64,000 nt of DNA from Thinopyrum elongatum (lineage: Eukaryota > Streptophyta > Magnoliopsida > Poales > Poaceae): the NCBI GenBank assembly GCA_011799875.1, contig CM022298.1, positions 495,359,180-495,423,179 of the forward strand. Direction: 5' to 3'. Numbering within the stretch: the first letter of the stretch is position 1; every line of letters starts with the position of its first letter. The position numbers and the translations under genes were made by a program. The notes under the pieces were generated by a model. The model did not search any database. It saw only the letters and a program-made list of their open reading frames with translations, and was not told where the DNA came from. Below, piece after piece: positions 24,178 through 34,860 of the stretch.

Positions 24178-24267
24178 ACATCTTTGGCAAGCCAGGTAGG
24201 GGGAATCTCTTGCGCGAACCTGAAGTTGTGAACAGCGCGTCGATCTTCATCATCGTCTTCTCTATCC

Positions 24268-26155
24268 ATGGCGCCCAAGAAGAAACCCGGCATGACCGCA
24301 CACCCCTCCACTTCGAAGGCCCCCTCGCATGCAGCCGCAGATGCCATAGCCACCACAGCGGCGTTGTATGAGGCGGGTACCGCGGGTGACGCGACCGGCA
24401 TAGGTGGTGCCATCGTTGTGTCTCTCGTGGCCGAAGCTGGAGCAGGAGACGCCGGGGCTGGGCAATATCAGCAGCATCCTGGTGAGCTTGGCCCAGAAGC
24501 CGTGGGTGGAGGGAATGTCCAGTCTCTACCTCCCCGTCGCATTGGCGGGCGCAGTAGCAACAGCGATGCCCGCTCCGGCGCAAGCCGCGATCCTCTAGCT
24601 GCGCCCACCACGGGCGCGGCCGCAAGGCGCACACCCTACCCAAAGCAAGACGGGCAGGACGGAGCGCCGAACGGGGCTGTCGACCCCCAGGCACGGCCCA
24701 CTCATCACCAGACCGCCTTGGTTATCGGTTCACGATGGCAAGAATGCGGCGACGCTCCTGCTGGTTCAGCCAGGAGCCAAGCGACATCGCGGTCTGCCTC
24801 GTTAGCCATGCCAAGCACGGCCTCGGAAGCAATGGCACGGGCCCAACTCCTGTTGAATTTCTCACCGGCAGCTGACAAGATGGATGAGTGTAGAGCCACT
24901 ATCCAGAGCTTGATCGGCTTTGCTGAAGCTGGTAAATTGCAGCATGCGGAGCCATCACGATGCCCGCGAACGACGACGGCGGCCCGGGCTGACGGCCGTG
25001 TCGAGGGAGCTACACCAACAGTACAGTCCCCTCCGCGACAGCAAGCCAGAGGTAGCCTCAGCAAACCCTGCGTGTGGACGAGCCTGATGAGATGTCAATG
25101 GCTTCGTCTGGCCCGCAAACCTATCGGGACCAGCGGCGGGTTCAGGAAGACCGGTGGAAGGAAGATGCGCGCGTCATCATAGAGTGACGTCGGGAGGCGC
25201 ACCGCCAATCTACCAAACGCAATGGCCCAGACGCTGACGAACCCGCACCCAGTGTCGGCGAGTACTTGCCTTACGAGGTTGGGTGCCCTGCCTTCACTCG
25301 TGAGCTGTGGCTGGTCCGCTGGCCATCTGTCCGAGCCTTCAAGCCTGAACTGCCGGAGAAATACGATGGAAAGTTAAACCCGGTAGAGTTTTTGGGCATC
25401 TACACGATAGCTGTTCAAGCCGCTGGGGGCAGTGATGAAAAGGTGTTCGCCAACTATTTTCCTTTGGCGCTCAAGCCAAATGTGAGATCATGGCTGATGC
25501 ACTGCCGGAAAACTCCATTTCATCATGGGCTAACTTGTGCAATGAATTTGTTGGCGCCTTCATGGGTGGCCACCAAGAGCCTGGACAGCCCAGTGACTTG
25601 CAAGTCCTTCTATAGAAGGAAGGGGAGAGTTTGCGAAAATATATACAGAGGTTCAGTCGAGTGCACTGTAACATCCCAAAGATACACCCAACAGCCGTGA
25701 TTGCCGCGTTCCATTCGAACATGCGCAACAGGAGGATGCGAGCCAAGATGAACGTCCGGTTGCCCAAAACCGTTAATGAATTATACACGTTGGCGGATAA
25801 GTGCACTCGGGTTGAAGAAGGAAGGCGACTCCCCGGAGAGGAGGCTGGTGTCGAGATTGATTCAGATGATGACGACGAGGCCATCAACCCAAAGAGGAGA
25901 AGCCGAAGGCGCAATAGGAAACGCAAAGAGAAGACAATATTGGCCGTTGAGAGCTCTGGTGACCTCAGTTCTAGCAAAAAGGCAAAACCGAGGCCCCCGG
26001 CAAGGGAGGTGCCACGTGCACTGATTGCCGGGAGGCCGCGGCAGTAGAGAAAGCTGAGAAATCCGACGGGCCATACTGCAAGATCCACCGCACCAAAGGT
26101 CATGGTCTCCAAGAGTGCCACCAAGTTGAGCAGCTTGTTAAGAAGCAAGGCTGAA
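24268..26155 (+). pseudogene. gag: Tat element gag, several frameshifts
   Basis: An ATG at 24268 (MAPKKKPGM) opens a 304-codon frame of low-complexity, Ala/Arg/Gly-rich sequence. The conserved gag core is in other frames at 25266-25700 (KYDGKLNPVEFLGIY, then QAAGGSDEKVFANYFPLAL) and 25631-26047 (RKYIQRFSRV, then ELYTLADKC). It ends in a basic segment (KRRSRRRNRKRK). A cysteine/histidine cluster YCKIHRTKGHGLQEC lies near 26078-26122, at the usual place of a zinc-binding site. At least two frameshifts and a stop separate the pieces. It would form the particle; it is not translatable here. Confidence 0.75.
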
Positions 26156-26413
26156 TATGAGAAGCATGACAAGGACAGAGACCAAGAGGGTGCTGGCGGA
26201 AAAGGCTGTGGTGGTAGAGGGGGCCACCACGGCAAGACCCTGCAGCAAGAGGAAAAACCTGCTAGAGGTCGTGAAAAGAAAGAAGGAGATGATGGGAGTG
26301 ATGAAGAGGATGAGGAAGAAACCAACGAGCAAGAATTCCAGAAAGCAACCGAAGCCATGTGTGTTGACGGGGGTGCATCTTTGCACTCCTCTCATCGCTG
26401 ACTCAAATAGTGG

Positions 26414-26983
26414 GTGCGTGAGGTCAACGCTGTGGAGCCAGCTGCAGCCTTCCGAAGGCCACTTAAATGGTCCCGCACGCCTATCATCTTTGACGAAGAG
26501 GATCACCCTGACCACACTACTACGGTTGGGTGTTTTCCATTGTTGGTTTCCCCGACAATTCGCAACCTCAAAGTAACAAAGATGCTAGTTGACGGTGGGG
26601 CTGGGTTGAACTTGATCTCCCCTAAGGTTGTTGGCAAGCTGCAGATCCCCGACGAGAAGCTCAAGGCTACGGGCACTTTCCAAGAAATCAAACCCGGCAG
26701 GAGCCGGCCCAAGGGGAAGGTTACATTGCCTGTGACATTTGGCGGGGAACTAAATTATCAGACTGAGAGAGTCGTGTTTGACGTTGTTGAGCTTCCTTTG
26801 CCTTACAATGGAATTCTTGGTCGCCCAGCTCTAGCAAAATTCTTGGCAGCATCCCACTATGCCTACAACACCTTGAAGATGCCAGGGCCTATGGGTATCA
26901 TTTCCATCTCGTCAGATAAGAAAGATGCAATTATATATGTGGACCAGATGTATCGGGACGCGGTAGCAGCTGAGGCCACATAA
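26414..26983 (+). pseudogene. pol: Tat element aspartic protease region
   Basis: A 189-codon open segment contains the aspartic protease site as MLVDGGAGLNLIS, with a DGG variant common in this lineage, and later YNGILGRPAL, the usual flap-to-C-terminal signature. The protease would cut the Gag-Pol polyprotein. RT continues in another frame from 27049, so a frameshift lies between 26983 and 27049. This is domain-level recognition from the motifs only. Confidence 0.75.
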
Positions 26984-27048
26984 GCCGCAGCTCCCGCCAA
27001 GGAAACAAACAAAGGGAAGAAGGCTAGAGAGATGCCGACAAGGACTCC

Positions 27049-28788
27049 ATGAAGCGCGCCTCTTCGGAGTGCGCCACGCCTGTTGATGACCTGCCAGAAA
27101 GTTCCACTAGCAAGAGACCCAAGGTTGCTTCACCTGCTGTGAAAAAGGTCCCAGCAGGGAAGGATGTCATTGACGATACATTCATCATCAGCGCCACCCT
27201 TGATGACAAATGGGAAAGCGCGCTCATTGCCTTCCTGTGGGCAAATGTCGATGTGTTTACTTGGCAACCATCTGACATCCCCAGTATTCCCAGGGAGGTA
27301 AACGAGCACCACCTTGCTGTCTACCCTCACGCTCGTCCCGTTAAGCAGAAGGTCAGAAAGCAAGCTTTGGAACGGCAGTAGTTCATTGCCGAGGAGATCA
27401 AGAAACTTGAGGCAGCTGGTTTAGTCAGAGGGGTGCTACATCCAACCTGGTTAGCAAACCCAGTGGTAGTGCGCAAGGCAAACGAGAAATGGAGGCTCTG
27501 CATTGATTTCACTGACTTGAACAGAGCATGTCCAAAAGACCCTTTTCCCCTGCCGCGCATTGACCAAATTGTTGATTCCACTTTCGGGTGTGATTTGCTT
27601 TCCTTCTTGGATGCATACTCCGGGTACCATCAGATATTCATGGCTAAGGAAGATGAAGAGAAAACCGCGTTCATAACTCCATGTGGCACATACTGCTTTG
27701 TGCGTATGACTTTTGGGTTAAAGAGCGTCGGATCTACTTTTGCAAGGGCAGTACAGACTGGTTTCGAACCCCAGCTGCACAGAAACGTGGAAGCTTATAT
27801 GGATGATATAGTGGTCAAAACCAAGGACAGGTCAACACTCATTCAAGACTTGGAAGAAACCTTTGCAAACTTGCGCAAGATCAATTTGAAGCTAAACCCC
27901 AAGAAATGTGTGTTTGGTGTCCCATCCGGCAAGCTCCTTGGTTTCTTTGTATCCCAACGGGGAATAGAGGCCAATCCCGACAAGATCAAAGCAATTGAGC
28001 AAATACAAGCACCCAATACTATCAAGGATGTAAGGTGTTTGGCTGGATGCATTGCCGCACTAAGCAGGTTCATCTCCAAGTCTACTGAGCGCGCATTACC
28101 TTTTTTCAAAATCTTGAAAAAGGCTGGCCCGATGAAGTGGACCCCAGAGGTAGAAGCAGCGCTGCAAGATCTGAAAACTTACCATTCCTCTGCTCCCACC
28201 TTAGTCGCGCCTAAACCACAAGAGCCGTTTTTGCTATACTTAGTTGTAACGAATCAAGTGGTTAGTGCAGCACTGGTGGCACAACGAGAAGTGGATGAGA
28301 AAGTAGCCGCAGCAACTGACCCCTCCGGAGATGGAACCAGAGCACCTACGGCAGGACTTGACATGGACCAGGGGGAAGTAGGGCAAGCCGTCGAGGGCGA
28401 TCCCAAGACCGCATCAAGGAAGAAAGTGGTGCAGCGACCCGTTTACTTTGTCAGCTCCCTGTTACAGGGGCCCAGGATGAGGTACTCTGGAGTGCAAAAG
28501 CTGATCTTCGGCCTTATCATGGCCTCGAGGAAGCTACGCCACTATTTCTAAGCCCACAAGATCACAGCTGTCACCCGTTTCCTACTGCAATGCATATTAA
28601 GGAACCCCGAAGCCAGCGGCAGAATAGTCGAGTGGGCACTAGAGATGTCAAGCTTTGGCTTGAAATATGAGAGCACCTCAACTATTCAGAGCAGGGCATT
28701 GGCGGAGTTCATTGCTAAATGGACGCCCACTCCGGACAAAGAAGTACCAGAGACAGTTCTCCCTGGCAAAGAATCGCCTCAGGAGTGA
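27049..28788 (+). pseudogene. pol: Tat element reverse transcriptase and first RNase H
   Basis: One frame with stops at 27379-27381, 28549-28551 and 28786-28788. RT motifs are WRLCIDFTDLNRACPKD, then SGYHQI, and the active site YMDD at 27796-27807, followed by GFFVSQRGIE and the connection region. The first RNase H is degenerate. Stops fall in conserved sequence and keep the frame, so they look like point mutations. The enzyme would copy the element RNA into DNA. Confidence 0.85.
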
Positions 28789-28924
28789 ATCAAGTACTTT
28801 GATGGTGCTTTCTCGCTACAGGGTGCCGGAGCCGGCATGCTTATTGTCGTGCCCACCAGAGAGCATCTCAATTACATGGTTCAAATGCACTTTCCCCAGG
28901 AGAAGGCCACCAACAACACTGCTG

Positions 28925-28932
28925 AGTATGAG
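28925..28932. repeat. hAT target site duplication, left
   Basis: AGTATGAG here and AGTATAAG at 29851-29858 match at seven of eight positions. Eight bases is the hAT duplication length. Confidence 0.8.
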
Positions 28933-29850
28933 CAGTGGCGGATCTAGGATTTTGAAATAGGGTGGTTCGCCTCCAAAAAATTACTTTGACAACGGATATG
29001 GCATGCTACCGTACTTTATTAATTCACCACTTGGCATTTGGCAATAGCACAATAAAAACATATCAATATGGTCTTACAAAATAAAATCCTCAATCAAGTG
29101 TATTTTGCGTAAAAGAAGCTTACATGACTACACTTGCTAATGGCCATGAAAGTATACATTATATCATCATTCTTCGTGGCATGTTTTCGGAAAAGAGAAG
29201 CACCGTGTCTCATCCTCTTCATTCTTCAACAATTCTACAATTCTTATTTTACATTCTATCCATCATAGTTGTACAAAACAAATTAAGGTCATTTGTTCAT
29301 GTATGTGGCTGAAAGCACTATAAATATAAACACATCTGACCCTATATTCCTTTCAAAACAAAGACCCTAGATTCCCAAATCTTAATGAGTAATCAATTAA
29401 TCAGACATTGAGGAATGGGGATGAGGAAAATGGATAACGAACCACAAATAGGGCTGGCTCCTGATGTGTCTTATCTGCACGTCTGCACACCGCCGCCCGC
29501 TGGGCACGGGCAGGACCAGTGATGCTGCCAAGTGAGCAGGGAGTGAGGAGCGTATGGCTGGACACCGTAGTTGCACTGGTCGGGCGTGGCGGGCCGTGGG
29601 AAGCTATTGGACACTTGGGCATCCGGCGACGATGATTCACCAGCGAGGAAGCGAGCAATGCGGCGCAGAGGGGAAAAACTGGGACGGGAGAGGTAGTGCG
29701 GCTGCGTAGTCGGGACGATCAGACGAGCAGGCAACATTTGTTGGGCTTTTTTTCTCCAGCCCATTACCAAATCTCCTATGCTATACAGGCTGAACAAAAA
29801 TCCCAGGGTGGGCCGCGGCCCACCCTGTCCACCCTGTACCTCCGCCCCTG
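28933..29850. mobile_element. Non-autonomous hAT-type DNA element, 918 bp
   Basis: The ends are CAGTGGCGGATCTAGG and, inverted, CAGGGGCGGAGGTACAGG, an imperfect terminal inverted repeat starting CAG as in hAT elements. The 8-bp duplication agrees. The interior has no transposase motif; open frames are short and on both strands. It is therefore a deletion derivative moved in trans. Confidence 0.8.
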
Positions 29851-30304
29851 AGTATAAGGGGCTCCTTGCCGGGCTCAGAATTGTAGTGGAGTTGGGGATC
29901 AAGAAATTGATTACCCGTGGAGACTCTCAACTCGTGGTGAGGCAAGTCAACAAAATTATCAGAGTCCGTTGATGGAGGCATATGTGGAGGAGGTGAGGAA
30001 GCTGGAAGAGCACTTTGATGGATTGCAAGCAGAGCACGTGCCACGTGCGGAAAATAACATCGTTGATCACTTGTCAAAGTGCGCCGCGCAAAAGCTCCAT
30101 GTGGAACCAGGGACTTTTGTCCTCCATCTAACTCAACCATCAGTATCCCCTTCAACGATGACCAGAAAAAGGAGAAAGTTGGACTCCGGCAAGTATTTCT
30201 CGGCAGGACTTCCCGAAGCTGCTGGTAGATAGGCTGTCAGGGACAATCCCACTTCGGTTGGTGAGCAGCACCCCCCTGCCGAACCACTAGTTCTTGCGGT
30301 CGAG

Positions 30305-31588
30305 GTGAGCGCTCCCACGAACGAGGAGGTGCCTTTAGTCCTTGTTGTCGAGCCACAAGCTCCAACTTGGGCGCAGCACATAGTCCGTTTCCTTCAAACA
30401 GGAGAGCTTCCCGAAGAGCAAGAAGAAGCTAAAAAGGTAGCCCGACGGTCAAATATGTACCAGTTTGTCGACGACACACTGTACAGAAAAAGGCCAAACG
30501 GTGTGAAATTGAAGTGCATTTGCCGGGAAGATGGGCTAAAGCTATTGGCAGAAATACACAAGGGTGTGTGTGGCTCTCACATTGGATCGAGAGCCCTGGT
30601 CGGAAAAGCCTTCCGACAGGGTTTCTATTGGCCCACAGCCCTCCAGGATGCAACTAAGCTAGTCACCGAGTGTGAGGCCTGCCAGTTCCATTCCAAAAGC
30701 ATTCATCAACCAGCTCAAGCTCTCCAGACGATCCCTTTATCCTGGCCATTCTCCGTTTGGGGGCTCGATATCTTGGGCCCCTTCCCCCGTGCTACCGGAG
30801 GCTTTGAATTCTTGTACGTGGCAATTGACAAGTTTACAAAGTGGCCTGAGGTGGAGCCAGTGAGGAAGGTGACCAAGTTCTTGAAAGGATTGGTGTGCCA
30901 CTTCGGAGTACCCAACAGAGTGATTACCGATAACGACACCCAGTTCAGGAGCTGCACCTTTATGCAGTACATCCAAAACCTTGGAAACAAGGTCTCCTTC
31001 GCCTCTGTTGCTCATCCACGAAGCAATGGGCAAGATAAGAGGATGAATGCTGAAGTGCTGCGTGGGCTCAAGACGAGAACTTTTGACAAGTTGCAAAAAT
31101 GTGGCAAGCGCTCGATTGATGAGCTACCGGTGGTTCTTTGGTCCCTCAGGACAACACCAAATCGAGCCATCGGCCAGAGTCCCTTCTCCCTAGTATATGG
31201 GGCAGAAGCAGTACTCCCCACATAACTCATATACGGGTCACCTCGAGTACTTGCCTACGACAAAGTAGAGCAAGAGCCGCTACGGCATGACGATGCCGTG
31301 CTCCTAGAGGAAGATCGTCTCAGGGCCGCTGTACGTGCTGCACGCTACCAGCAAGCCCTACGTTGCTATCATAGCCGCAGGGTTCATGCCCGGAGCCTTG
31401 ATAAAGGCGACCTTGTCCTTAGTCATGTTCAGTCCACCAAGGGTACCAACAAGTTGACGCCGAAGTGGGAAGGCCCTTACCGGGTAGTATGAGTCACCAG
31501 ACCTGGCGCAGTCCGTCTGGAGACCGAAGATGGCATCCAAATGCAAAACTCATGGAATATTGAGCATCTTCGTAAATTCTACCCGTAA
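30305..31588 (+). pseudogene. pol: Tat element integrase
   Basis: The frame continues from the RNase H (stop at 30230-30232). It is open to a stop at 31223-31225, again to a stop at 31490-31492, and ends at 31586-31588. The HHCC zinc region is present (EIHKGVCGSHIG, then CEACQFH). The core has GLDILGPF and ITDNDTQF, but the block that normally carries the catalytic Glu reads NGQDKRMNAE, with Lys at that place. The C-terminal region (LVLSHVQSTKGTNKLTPKW) is readable up to FYP. Without the Glu and with two stops it is inactive. Confidence 0.87.
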
Positions 31589-32767
31589 GGCGCGGCTGCC
31601 GGGCTCAGCCCCTAGCGGCCACCTTTTGTACAAGCCTTGCCGATGGGCATGTAACCCTTTGTACAAAGCCAGGCGCAGACCCTGTGCAAAGACAATAAAA
31701 CGAAGCGCTGGCATCTAAACTTGCATGCATGTTTCCTTAAGTATGACTTTGCTATGATAACCAATCAATTTGAGGTGGATCGTATGCTACTATTTTCTCC
31801 AATGTACTGTCAATAGGGCCCTTGCTACTGATGAGCTCCTCGAAGGGAAGAAGTGAGAGCAGCCTAGCATAACGGTCCCCGGCAGCTCCTTCTGGTCGGA
31901 GTGATAAGAAGGGCAGCAAACACAGATAAGTTTTACTCCCCATGCACAAGTACGTCCCTATATGAAAGGCTTGTGCGTAGAAAAACCTTGTCGCCCTCAA
32001 CATTTGTGCTCCCATCCTTTGATTTGAAAGTTTTACTTCAGTTAGGGTGGTTGAAGTGGCATTTGGAGGGGGATTGGCGAGGGGCCGGTTTCCTTCCATG
32101 CTCCCAACCCGTCAGGCTGGGTCCAGCGGCAACAACGGAAGGGACCGGCAAGGTGTCCCGTCGGGGAACCTTGTTTACTTGAAAGTATTGAGGGGCTGTC
32201 CCTTAACATGGACATGCTACATGCACAAGTACCCGGCAGGCATTTCCTTTTTTCATTAATACGCGGATAAACAAGTACAAACCATACATGATAAAAACAT
32301 GGATGGAAGATTACATAATTTAAGCTAAAAGTTTGGCAGATGCCTACATCTTTTAATCTGAAAAAAGATAAGTGCCCCATAATGCCTTTCTTGTCCCTCT
32401 CCTCCTAGGAACTACAGTGGGAGGTGAAGAGGGCAAAAGGGGCGCCTGGGCAGAAGCCCAGCCTGACCCTGTCAGGGACATGGGATGCAGCCTGACAAGA
32501 TCGGGAGGGCGAGGGCGAAGCCGGAAGGACGGAAGGAGCGGCTAGGTGATGCCCTGGTCACCACCGCCAGGACCAGAGGAACACGGCAGGAGGGACACCG
32601 GCAGGGAAGCCGAAGCTGGAGTCCATGAGGAAGCCTGCCGGGGTCTAGCTGGAGGAGGCGGAGGCATCCACACCCAACACCCCGGCAAATCGCTCTGCCG
32701 GGGAGAAGGCCAGGTGCAGATGATGGTGCCGCCGGTGCCTAGCTGACGGTGACGGTGCGTCCGGCAC

Positions 32768-33196
32768 TCAGCTGGAGTCCGAGCCGCCGTTCTCCCATTC
32801 GGCGTCGTCGTCTTCTCCGTCAGTGTCCTCTTCGTCGCTATCGCTCGAAGAGGAGCTTTCATTGTCAGTCGAGCTCTTCGTGCACCACCCTAAGCGAGCA
32901 CCCGAGCACCCAAAGACCTTGATGGAGAGCAGGTCGGCCTCCATTAATTTAAAATGGAGAACATGCCCCTTCGCCAAGCTATGGGCATGAGCAAAGGTTT
33001 TCCAGCCATGCTGGAGAAGCATGACATGAGGTGCGGGGAACTCCACGTCCACCTGCATGTTGCCATTACAGCAACCCCTCATGTGTAGCTTCAAACCGTG
33101 CAGTTGTTCAACCTCCATTACCCTTGCGAAAGGAGTAGGAAGCCGAAGATGGCTGCGTGGGGGCTCGCGCAGCCTAACAAGGAACTCCAACGCCAT
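32768..33196 (-). CDS. Antisense ORF with B3-like DNA-binding domain
   Basis: An open frame of 142 codons runs on the strand opposite to gag-pol. Residues about 30-95 read like a plant B3 domain: MQVDVEFPAPHVMLLQHGW, then KTFAHAHSLAKGHVLHFKL and LLSIKVFG, with the Gly-Trp and Phe-x-Leu positions of that fold. The tail is Ser-rich and then very acidic (SSSSSDSDEEDTDGEDDD). B3 domains bind DNA in plant transcription factors. Antisense extra ORFs are known in the Tat lineage. The start at 33196 is the first ATG in the open frame, and GC-rich sequence upstream (to about 33540) may be leader. It is the only unbroken ORF of its kind in this element. Function is unknown; the B3 call is motif-based. 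Confidence 0.6.
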   Translation of the reverse strand: MALEFLVRLREPPRSHLRLPTPFARVMEVEQLHGLKLHMRGCCNGNMQVDVEFPAPHVMLLQHGWKTFAHAHSLAKGHVLHFKLMEADLLSIKVFGCSGARLGWCTKSSTDNESSSSSDSDEEDTDGEDDDAEWENGGSDSS

Positions 33197-34020
33197 GTCT
33201 CCGACATGGCCCTCCAGAAGAGTCGGAGCGGCGGGAGGGGGAGTGGGCGAGCCATCGCAGCGTCCCCCTCGGCCAAGAGCACCGCGCCAGCCACGACCAC
33301 GTCCTGCGGCTCCGCCTTGTGCACTGGATCTTGCCCCTGCGTCCCCAACAGGAGCAGGGGTATGGTGCCGAGAGGAAGCCCTTGTCGCCGCTGCTAGAGC
33401 TCAACAGTGACCTCTTCCCCTCACCATGGTGGAAGAAGGGCACAAGAGGAAGGAGAAGAGAATGTGTGGGTGAGCCCCTCCCGCCACCTCCGCACCTCCT
33501 TTTATAGCGGAGCATGGCTGAGGGCTGGCTCCTCACCATCCAGGAGGCAACCGCCCTGCTTCACCTATCTGGTTCGTCTGCGCTGCTGATAGCATCCAGA
33601 TTCGATGACCGCCCTCCTGCGCCAATCCAGGGTGCCTAGCTTTCTGCCATGGCACTCATTCCCGCGCCCTATGCATCCGTTACCTACCCCGCACAATGCA
33701 TGCAGCGTACGTGGCGGAAACGGCAGGCGTGGTGGAAGGAGTAAAATGGCAATTACCTCCCCCTCCCCCGGGGTCATGCGCGGACACTTCAATTAACTTA
33801 CCATGAACGTGGGCGTCCCCTGGTCCTTTACGTGGGAAGCCCCACGACGTTCAAAATTACACGACTCGCGGGGAAACCGAGAACTAATTCAGTTCCAGGT
33901 TAACGAAGAAACAAAGAAGTTATCAAAGAAGACATGGATCCCGCTGTGGCACGGTCGATGTGTCCACCTATGTATTTTTTGGGACCTACCCCAACGATGC
34001 CCGACAGCACGTATGGGCCA

Positions 34021-34034
34021 GGCCCGGGGGCTCC
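34021..34034 (+). promoter_or_regulatory. Polypurine tract of the Tat element
   Basis: GGCCCGGGGGCTCC lies directly before the 3' LTR start at 34035. It is the usual G-rich primer site for plus-strand synthesis in Gypsy elements. Confidence 0.6.
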
Positions 34035-34860
34035 TGTCGGTGCAACAAACATCCACGTTCATTGACCAGACTCATACACAGGCGTGCTAACGATCGTACA
34101 TCTAACACCAACATGTAATGCAAGGCCAAGCCAGAGAAGCCTCTCTTCGTGAGATCAAGGAGAACATTAAGAAGAACAAAGCAGCAGGATATCACCTTGG
34201 GAAGGCCTCCCTTGCCGGGTAGGAGAGCCCGGCCAGGTCGAGACCACCCCGAAGGCAAGTCCAGAATCGCCCCGGCAAGCCTGCCGGGGCCGCCAAGACA
34301 AAACCGCTGCCAAGACACCACCGCTCCACCGCACCGCGACGCCAGTCACTTATCGATGCGGTGTCGAGCCCCCCAGGCGATTAGGTGGCACTCATTAAGC
34401 ACGTGGCAGCTTGCTGGAAGAAAGATCACGCCCATTTGACACCCGTCTAGAGGCGTGTCAAGATTACAAGCAGAAGATGGCTAAGTGCCAGAGTTAGGTA
34501 TGATAGCACTGTTGGCTATCTAATCACAAGATAATGTCTTTTTTGCCACTGTGGTTACCCCTTGAGCTATAAAAGGAGCTCCAAGGCAACCTAGAGAGGG
34601 ATTCGAACCCTCACAGACTTGTACTCGCGTAGCAACTCACCCCGAGGCCGCCTTACCGGCTTGAGCACTGCGTGTTCCTCCATCCAATCCACCAAAGCTG
34701 GAGTAGGGTTTTATGCTTCTCAGCGGCCGAAACCTGGGTAAAAAACACCAGAGTCTCATCGTTGTGCTACCTCATGGCCTCTGCTCTTTGTGCAACATGA
34801 TCTCCTCCTACCAAACCACAAAGGGGCCCGTGGCCCCATAGGTGATCGTGTCCACCCACA
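34035..34860 (+). repeat. 3' LTR of the Tat element
   Basis: 826 bases, from TGTCGGTGCAACAAAC to GTGTCCACCCACA. It has lost a 73-base segment between two CTAAG copies that the 5' LTR still has, and one copy of a 9-base repeat. Point differences are scattered, so the element is not recent. Confidence 0.88.

Larger units (their letters stand above)
28789..30232 (+). pseudogene. pol: Tat element second RNase H, split by a hAT insertion
   Basis: The first part (28789-28932) reads YFDGAF to NNTAEYE and so holds the first catalytic Asp and the Glu. The second part (29859-30232) reads LLAGLRI, then RGDSQLVVRQVNK and VPRAENNIVDHLSKCA, holding the later acidic residues. This second, archaeal-like RNase H is a Tat-lineage hallmark. 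The hAT element is inserted exactly behind the TAEYE motif. A one-base frameshift near 29955 and a stop at 30230-30232 also break it. Confidence 0.8.
31589..34034. other. Tat element 3' region between integrase and 3' LTR
   Basis: This is 2.4 kb without sense-strand coding. It holds an antisense ORF at 32768-33196 and GC-rich sequence up to about 33800, which on the minus strand looks like the upstream part of that antisense unit. It ends in the polypurine tract GGCCCGGGGGCTCC (34021-34034). A long noncoding 3' region with antisense ORFs is typical of the lineage. Confidence 0.7.
23270..34860 (+). mobile_element. Tat-lineage Ty3/Gypsy retrotransposon, complete but decayed
   Basis: LTRs at 23270-24177 and 34035-34860 flank gag, aspartic protease, RT, RNase H, a second (archaeal-type) RNase H, integrase, and a 2.4-kb 3' region with an antisense ORF. 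RT before integrase identifies Ty3/Gypsy. The extra RNase H and the antisense ORF are hallmarks of the Tat/Retand/Ogre lineage. It interrupts BARE/Angela pol. The flanks CTTAC and CTTGA share only three of five bases, and the sequence after it does not continue directly from that before it, so host sequence was lost on one side. A hAT element lies at 28933-29850. Confidence 0.87.

Noticed and set aside
29401..29902. Minus-strand frames in the hAT element
   Set aside because: Short, overlapping, running across the element end into RNase H sequence; no transposase motif.
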